From assembly GCA_030145965.1 (NCBI GenBank), contig JASKZT010000343.1:1-5171 (forward strand): a stretch of DNA of 5,171 bases. The letters are read 5' to 3'. Source of the stretch: Ornithinimicrobium sp. Its GTDB lineage: Bacteria > Actinomycetota > Actinomycetes > Actinomycetales > Dermatophilaceae. The first letter of the stretch is position 1; every line of letters begins with the position of its first letter. A program made the position numbers and the translations under genes. Under the pieces are notes generated by a model. It was not told where the DNA came from and searched no databases. It saw only the letters and a list, made by a program, of their open reading frames with translations. Positions 1-5,171 of the stretch are shown here, piece after piece.

Positions 1-100
1 AGGCCTGGGTCCCGGAGTAGTCGAACTCGGCGGCCTGGCCGATGACGATCGGCCCGGAGCCGATGACCAGGACGCTCTGGATGTCCTCACGCCTGGGCAC
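1..100 (-). CDS. carB: Carbamoyl-phosphate synthase large subunit, N-terminal fragment (cut by window edge)
   Basis: Only the first 33 codons are visible; the rest lies beyond base 1. CarB uses ammonia delivered by CarA, bicarbonate and two ATP to make carbamoyl phosphate for pyrimidine and arginine synthesis. The visible protein starts [20 protein letters not shown] and continues [13 protein letters not shown]. This is the characteristic start of the first ATP-grasp half of CarB, with the glycine-rich loop GSGPIVIGQ at residues 14-22. The GTG start at 98-100 is chosen because the conserved N-terminus begins there, and a GGAGG motif at 107-111 sits six bases upstream of it. The gene starts inside the end of carA, in another reading frame, with a 14-base overlap. 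The full protein in the family is about 1,070-1,110 residues, so nothing can be said about its later domains. Identification rests on the N-terminal motif plus position after carA. Confidence 0.95.
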   Translation of the reverse strand, partial: MPRREDIQSVLVIGSGPIVIGQAAEFDYSGTQA

Positions 101-1268
101 GGTGGTCCTCCATCACAGAGACGAAACGGTCGAAGAGGTACTCGGCGTCGTGCGGGCCCGCGGCGGCCTCCGGGTGGTACTGCACGGAGAACGCGGGCAG
201 CTGCTCGCAGTGCAGGCCCTCGACGACGTCGTCGTTGAGGGCGACGTGGGAGCAGCGCACCGGCCCGTAGGGCGAGTCGGCGGGCCGGTCGGTCGGGACC
301 CCCTCCGGCCAGGCGATCGCGAAGCCGTGGTTGTGCGCGGTCACCTCGACCTTGCCGGTCGAGCGGTCGAGCACCGGCTGGTTGATGCCGCGGTGCCCGA
401 AGGGCAGCTTGTAGGTGCCCAGGCCCAGCGCGCGACCGAGGAGCTGGTTGCCGAAGCAGATGCCGAAGAACGGCATACCCGCGTCGAGGACCTGGCGCAG
501 GAGGCCGATCTCGTGCTCGGCGGCGGCCGGGTCGCCCGGGCCGTTGGAGAAGAAGACGCCGTCGGGCTGGGTGGCGAGGACCTCCTCGAAGGTGCTCGTC
601 GCCGGCAGCACGTGCACCCGGACCCCCCGGGCCGCGAGGAGCGCCGGGGTGCTGCCCTTGATGCCGAGGTCGAGCGCGGCGACGGTGTAGCGGACCGGCG
701 TGCCCTCCGGCGGCGACACGACGTAGGGCTGGTCGGTGCTGACCTCCGCGGCGAGCGCGGCGCCGGTCATCCGGGGCGCGCTGGTGACGACCGCGAGCAG
801 CTCCTCGACAGGCGCCCGGGCCGCCTCGCCGGAGAAGATGCCGACGCGCATCGCGCCCCGGTCGCGCAGGTGGCGGGTGAGGGCGCGGGTGTCCACGCCG
901 CTGATGCCGACGACGCCGGCCTCGCGGAGGGCGTCGGCGAGGTCGCCCTGGGAGCGCCAGTTGGAGGGGCGCAGGGCGGGGTCGCGCACGACGTACCCCG
1001 CGACCCAGATGCGGCGGCTCTCCATGTCGGTGGCGTTGACGCCGGTGTTGCCGATGTGCGGCGCCGTCATGACCACGACCTGGCGGTGGTAGGAGGGGTC
1101 GGTGAGGGTCTCCTGGTAGCCGGTCATGCCGGTGGAGAAGACCGCCTCGCCGACGGTGCGGCCGAGGGCCCCGTAGGCCTCGCCGCGGAAGGTGCGCCCG
1201 TCCTCCAGGACGAGCACCGCCTCCTGCGGCTCCGGCGGCGTGGCCGCTCCTGCGTCGGTCGTGCTCAC
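87..1268 (-). CDS. carA: Carbamoyl-phosphate synthase small (glutamine amidotransferase) subunit
   Basis: CarA hydrolyses glutamine and channels ammonia to CarB in the cytoplasm, feeding UMP and arginine synthesis. The protein is 393 residues, slightly above the usual 360-390 because of a loose Ala/Pro-rich leader of about 16 residues. The N-terminal CarA domain is recognisable from [13 protein letters not shown] (21-33), [17 protein letters not shown] (44-60) and [15 protein letters not shown] (121-135). The class I amidotransferase domain follows, from about 193. It contains SNGPGDP (241-247), the nucleophile elbow GICFGNQ with Cys271, and the rest of the triad in QYHPEA (His365, Glu367). 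All catalytic residues are present, so the subunit should be active. The GTG start at 1266-1268 overlaps the pyrC stop as GTGA, and a strong GAGGAGGAG lies just upstream (1271-1279). An in-frame extension reaches back to 1550 but runs through pyrC and has no family similarity. Confidence 0.97.
   Translation of the reverse strand: MSTTDAGAATPPEPQEAVLVLEDGRTFRGEAYGALGRTVGEAVFSTGMTGYQETLTDPSYHRQVVVMTAPHIGNTGVNATDMESRRIWVAGYVVRDPALRPSNWRSQGDLADALREAGVVGISGVDTRALTRHLRDRGAMRVGIFSGEAARAPVEELLAVVTSAPRMTGAALAAEVSTDQPYVVSPPEGTPVRYTVAALDLGIKGSTPALLAARGVRVHVLPATSTFEEVLATQPDGVFFSNGPGDPAAAEHEIGLLRQVLDAGMPFFGICFGNQLLGRALGLGTYKLPFGHRGINQPVLDRSTGKVEVTAHNHGFAIAWPEGVPTDRPADSPYGPVRCSHVALNDDVVEGLHCEQLPAFSVQYHPEAAAGPHDAEYLFDRFVSVMEDHRAQA
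107..111 (-). promoter_or_regulatory. carB ribosome binding site (GGAGG)
   Basis: GGAGG on the minus strand, with six bases (ACCACC) before the carB GTG at 98-100. It lies inside the last codons of carA (the MED of MEDHRAQA), so carA codons double as the carB ribosome binding site. It supports the GTG start for carB, which has no ATG in frame nearby. Confidence 0.7.
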
Positions 1269-2619
1269 AGCTCCTCCTCGGCGACGTGGTCGGCGCCCCA
1301 GACCAGGCCCTCGCGCGCGGTGACCCGGCCGCGCAGCATGGTCAGGTGCACGGCGCCGACGAGCGAGCGGCCGTGCCACGGGTTGTTGCGCGACAGCGAC
1401 CGCGAGCGGGCCGCGTCGACGGTCGTCTCCCGGGTCGGGTCGACGAGGGTCAGGTTGGCCGGGGCGCCGACGGTGACGCCCTGGCCCTGGGCGCGCAGGC
1501 GGGCGATGTGCGCCGGCGCGGTCGACATGGCGCGGGCGACGTCGGCCCACGACATCCGGCCCTCGCGCACCATGACGGTGCTGACCACCGGCAGCGCGGT
1601 CTCCAGGCCGAGCATCCCGAACGCCGCGTCGACGAAGGCGTGCTCCTTGTCCTGGCGCACGTGCGGGGCGTGGTCGGTGGCGACGGCGTCGATGGTGCCG
1701 TCGGCCAGCGCCTCGCGCAGCACCAGGGCGTCCTCGGTGGGACGCAGGGGCGGGTTGACCTTGTAGACCGGGTCGTAGCCGGCCAGGAGGTCCTCGGTCA
1801 GCGCGAGGTGGTGCGGCGTGACCTCGGCGGTGACGTCGATGCCCTGCGCCTTGGCCCAGCGCAGCACCTCCACGCTGCCGGCCGTGGACACGTGGGCGAC
1901 GTGGACGCGCGAGCCGGTGTGACGGGCCAGCATGACGTCGCGGGCGACGACCGTCTCCTCGGCGACGGCCGGCCAGCCGGGCAGCCCGAGCCGCCCGGAC
2001 AGCTCGCCCTCGTGGCAGCAGGCGGCCCCGCCGGCCAGGCGGGAGTCCTGGCTGTGCTGGGAGATGACGCCGTCGAAGGTCTTGACGTACTCCAGCGCCC
2101 GGCGCATGAGGCGGGGGTCGTGGACGCAGCGGCCGTCGTCGGAGAAGACGCGGACCCGGGCGCGGGAGCGGGCCATGAGGCCGAGCTCGGCCAGCTGCTC
2201 CCCCGCGAGCCCCTTGGAGACGGCGCCGACGGGGTGGACGTCGACGTAGCCGGCACGCCGGCCCAGGTCGTGGACCCGCTCGGCCACCTCGGCGCTGTCG
2301 GTGACCGGGTCGGTGTTGGCCATGGCCAGGACGGCGGTGAAGCCGCCGGCGGCCGCGGCCTGCGTGCCGGTCGCGACGGTCTCGGCGTCCTCGCGGCCCG
2401 GCTCGCGCAGGTGGGTGTGCAGGTCGACGAGGCCGGGGAGGAGGACGAGGCCGTCCACGCCCATGCGCTGGGTGGTCGTGGGTGCCTCGGTCGCGGCGTG
2501 GGCGCCGAGGGCGGCGATGCGGCCGTCGACGACGAGGACGTCCTGCACGCCCTCCCCCAGGACGTCGGCGCCGCGGATCAGCACGGGACGCGTGGTGGTC
2601 TGAGGAGCGGTGGTCGGGC

Positions 2620-2623
<4 letters not shown>
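1265..2623 (-). CDS. pyrC: Dihydroorotase (class I, zinc amidohydrolase)
   Basis: Catalyses reversible cyclisation of N-carbamoyl-aspartate to dihydroorotate, the third step of UMP synthesis, in the cytoplasm. The protein is 452 residues, near the usual 425-450 of the long class I bacterial enzymes rather than the 340-350 of the E. coli type. The amidohydrolase signature [10 protein letters not shown] is at 67-76, giving metal ligands His69 and His71. FSDDG (160-164) supplies the metal-binding Asp. ISQH has His190, [10 protein letters not shown] has His244, NPPLR (290-294) fits the substrate-binding loop, and ATDHAPH (315-321) carries the catalytic Asp317. Spacing agrees with the Aquifex and Bacillus type. 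A small composite beta-domain is formed by the N-terminus and the end ([12 protein letters not shown], 385-396). The GTG start overlaps the pyrB stop as GTGA, with GGGGAAGG nine bases upstream. A longer open frame up to 3361 is only the shadow of pyrB. The tight fit to carA suggests translational coupling. Confidence 0.96.
1271..1279 (-). promoter_or_regulatory. carA ribosome binding site (GAGGAGGAG)
   Basis: A purine run, GAGGAGGAG, ends two bases before the carA GTG and contains a GGAGG placed four bases from it. It encodes the Glu-Glu-Glu near the pyrC C-terminus. It is the strongest Shine-Dalgarno among the overlapping junctions here and decides the carA start. Confidence 0.6.
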
Positions 2624-4166
<1,543 letters not shown>

Positions 4167-4192
4167 TGGTTAAAGGATGATCGGTCGCGCTC

Positions 4193-4198
4193 AGGCTA
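4193..4198 (-). promoter_or_regulatory. Possible -10 element for the pyr operon (TAGCCT)
   Basis: TAGCCT fits the loose actinobacterial -10 pattern TANNNT. A transcript starting about seven bases further on would have a leader of about 50 bases that keeps the whole PyrR loop. No convincing -35 is seen: the hexamer 17 bases upstream is TCGGGC. The operon could equally be transcribed by read-through from efp-nusB. Weak call. Confidence 0.2.
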
Positions 4199-4204
4199 CT
4201 CCAC

Positions 4205-4223
4205 CCCCGGGGGCGGCCCGAGG
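4205..4223 (-). terminator. GC-rich hairpin after nusB, possible U-less terminator or mRNA stabiliser
   Basis: Five bases after the nusB stop, the transcript can form a seven-pair stem, CCUCGGG (4217-4223) with CCCGGGG (4205-4211), around the five-base loop CCGCC. One pair is a G-U wobble. What follows is GUGGAGUAG, with no U run, so a classical intrinsic terminator is not supported. In such GC-rich DNA a hairpin of this size can arise by chance. Confidence 0.25.
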
Positions 4224-4228
4224 CAGGG

Positions 4229-4642
4229 TCAGGCGAGGGTGGCCTTGATCTCCGCCACACGACCGAGCAGGCCGTTGACGAAGCGCGGGGAGTCGTCGGT
4301 CGAGAGCGACTCGGTCAGCTCCACGGCCTCGGAGATCGCGACGGCGTCGGGGACCTCGTCGTTCCAGACGATCTCCCACACGCCCAGGCGCAGGGCCGCG
4401 CGGTCGACGGCCGCCATCCGGTCCAGGGACCAGCCCTGGGAGTAGGTCGTGAGGACCTCGTCGATCTGGCTCCACCGCTCCAGCACACCGCGCACGAGCT
4501 GCACCGAGTACTCGGGCAGCGGGTGCTGGGTGGTCGGCGCGGCCACCCGCTCCTCGAGGAGGACGCCGACGTTGACGCCGCGCTGCTCGGACTCGAAGAG
4601 CAGCTCCAGGGCCCGCTTGCGCGCCTTGGTGCGGGCCGCCAC
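4229..4642 (-). CDS. nusB: Transcription antitermination factor NusB
   Basis: NusB binds boxA RNA with NusE (ribosomal protein S10) and helps assemble the antitermination complex on rRNA operons. The protein is 137 residues, a normal length for this all-helical domain. [19 protein letters not shown] (4-22) is the typical first helix with the basic RNA-contacting stretch. [12 protein letters not shown] (79-90), [10 protein letters not shown] (101-110) and [12 protein letters not shown] (118-129) are the strongest family motifs. The start is the GTG at 4640-4642. It lies one base past the efp stop (TGA-C-GTG) and has no convincing Shine-Dalgarno, so its translation probably depends on ribosomes finishing efp. 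The order efp-nusB is common in actinobacteria and other bacteria. The 92-base gap downstream separates it from pyrR, so nusB may belong to the efp unit rather than the pyr unit. Confidence 0.95.
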   Translation of the reverse strand: MAARTKARKRALELLFESEQRGVNVGVLLEERVAAPTTQHPLPEYSVQLVRGVLERWSQIDEVLTTYSQGWSLDRMAAVDRAALRLGVWEIVWNDEVPDAVAISEAVELTESLSTDDSPRFVNGLLGRVAEIKATLA

Positions 4643-4643
4643 G

Positions 4644-5171
4644 TCAGTTCACGCGGCCGAGGTAGGACCCGTCGCGGGTGTCCACCTTGACCTTGGTGCC
4701 GGACTCGAGGAAGAGCGGGACCTGGATCTCGGCGCCGGTCTCCACGGTGGCGGGCTTCGTGCCGCCGGTCGAGCGGTCGCCCTGCAGGCCCGGCTCGGTG
4801 TGGGTGATCTCCAGGACGACGGAGGTCGGCAGCTCGACGTAGAGCACCGCGCCGTCGTGCTGGGCGATCATCGCCCGGCCGTTCTCGAGCAGGTACTTCG
4901 CGGCGTCGCCCATGGCCTGGGGCGAGACGTGGATCTGCTCGTACGTCTTCTCGTCCATGAAGATGTAGTCGGTGCCGTCGTTGTACAGGTACTGGAAGTC
5001 CGAGCGGTCCACGGTGGCCGTCTCGACCTTGGTGCCGGCGTTGAAGGTCTTGTCGACGATCTTGCCGGACGTGACGTTCTTGAGCTTGGTGCGGACGAAC
5101 GCCGGACCCTTGCCGGGCTTGACGTGCTGGAACTCCAGCACCTGCCACAGGCCGTTGTCCATGTCGAGGAC
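4644..5171 (-). CDS. efp: Translation elongation factor P (5' end missing)
   Basis: EF-P binds ribosomes stalled on consecutive prolines, between the P and E sites, and promotes peptide bond formation. The 175 visible residues begin [20 protein letters not shown] and run to the stop. Family members are about 185-190 residues, so roughly a dozen N-terminal residues and the true start lie beyond base 5171. The ATG at 5160-5162 is internal, because conserved residues continue in frame before it. The N-terminal KOW-like domain carries the tip loop PGKGPAF, with the functional Lys at visible residue 21. Two OB-fold domains follow. The last contains [18 protein letters not shown] and ends with the family-typical DGSYLGRVN. 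The PGKGP tip is the actinobacterial subtype, reported to work without lysine modification. The gene ends one base before nusB. Confidence 0.97.
   Translation of the reverse strand, partial: VLDMDNGLWQVLEFQHVKPGKGPAFVRTKLKNVTSGKIVDKTFNAGTKVETATVDRSDFQYLYNDGTDYIFMDEKTYEQIHVSPQAMGDAAKYLLENGRAMIAQHDGAVLYVELPTSVVLEITHTEPGLQGDRSTGGTKPATVETGAEIQVPLFLESGTKVKVDTRDGSYLGRVN

Noticed and set aside
42..1766. Plus-strand open frame of 574 codons opposite carA and pyrC
   Set aside because: Its translation is a monotonous Ala/Arg/Gly/Val/Asp-rich sequence with no motif, and it runs across two well-identified genes on the other strand. This is the usual antisense shadow of high-GC coding DNA.

Overview
The window is a high-GC actinobacterial chromosome segment. 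Every gene is on the minus strand, every start that can be seen is GTG, and junctions are very tight. The order, read in the direction of transcription (right to left), is efp, nusB, pyrR, pyrB, pyrC, carA, carB. The GC-rich codon use, the pyrR-pyrB-pyrC-carA-carB order behind efp-nusB, and the EF-P loop sequence PGKGP all point to Actinomycetota. Two absences may point to a Micrococcales-type lineage, but this is only an inference: no bldD-like gene lies between nusB and pyrR, and no small membrane-protein gene lies between pyrC and carA.

Layout: 4644-5171 is efp, which lacks only about its first dozen codons because the window ends. After one spacer base comes nusB (4229-4642). A 92-base gap (4137-4228) is the only real non-coding stretch. 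It holds a GC-rich hairpin just after nusB, a weak promoter-like hexamer, a clear match to the PyrR-binding RNA loop (4151-4166), and the pyrR Shine-Dalgarno. Then come pyrR (3549-4136), pyrB (2620-3552), pyrC (1265-2623), carA (87-1268) and the first 33 codons of carB (1-100, cut by the window edge). pyrR/pyrB, pyrB/pyrC and pyrC/carA each overlap by the same four bases, GTGA. carA/carB overlap by 14 bases.

How the genes work together: CarA and CarB make carbamoyl phosphate, PyrB joins it to aspartate, and PyrC closes the ring to dihydroorotate. These are the first three steps of UMP synthesis. PyrR is the UMP/UTP-sensing RNA-binding regulator, and its binding loop lies directly against the ribosome binding site of its own gene. 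Because the following genes are joined by stop/start overlaps, repression of pyrR translation could plausibly pass down the operon. EF-P (relief of ribosome stalling at polyproline) and NusB (rRNA antitermination) are translation and transcription housekeeping genes that sit upstream.

I found no mobile element, CRISPR array, RNA gene, defence system or unknown gene. This is a core housekeeping locus. Its most informative element is the PyrR-loop leader, and I see no evidence of a new biological system.
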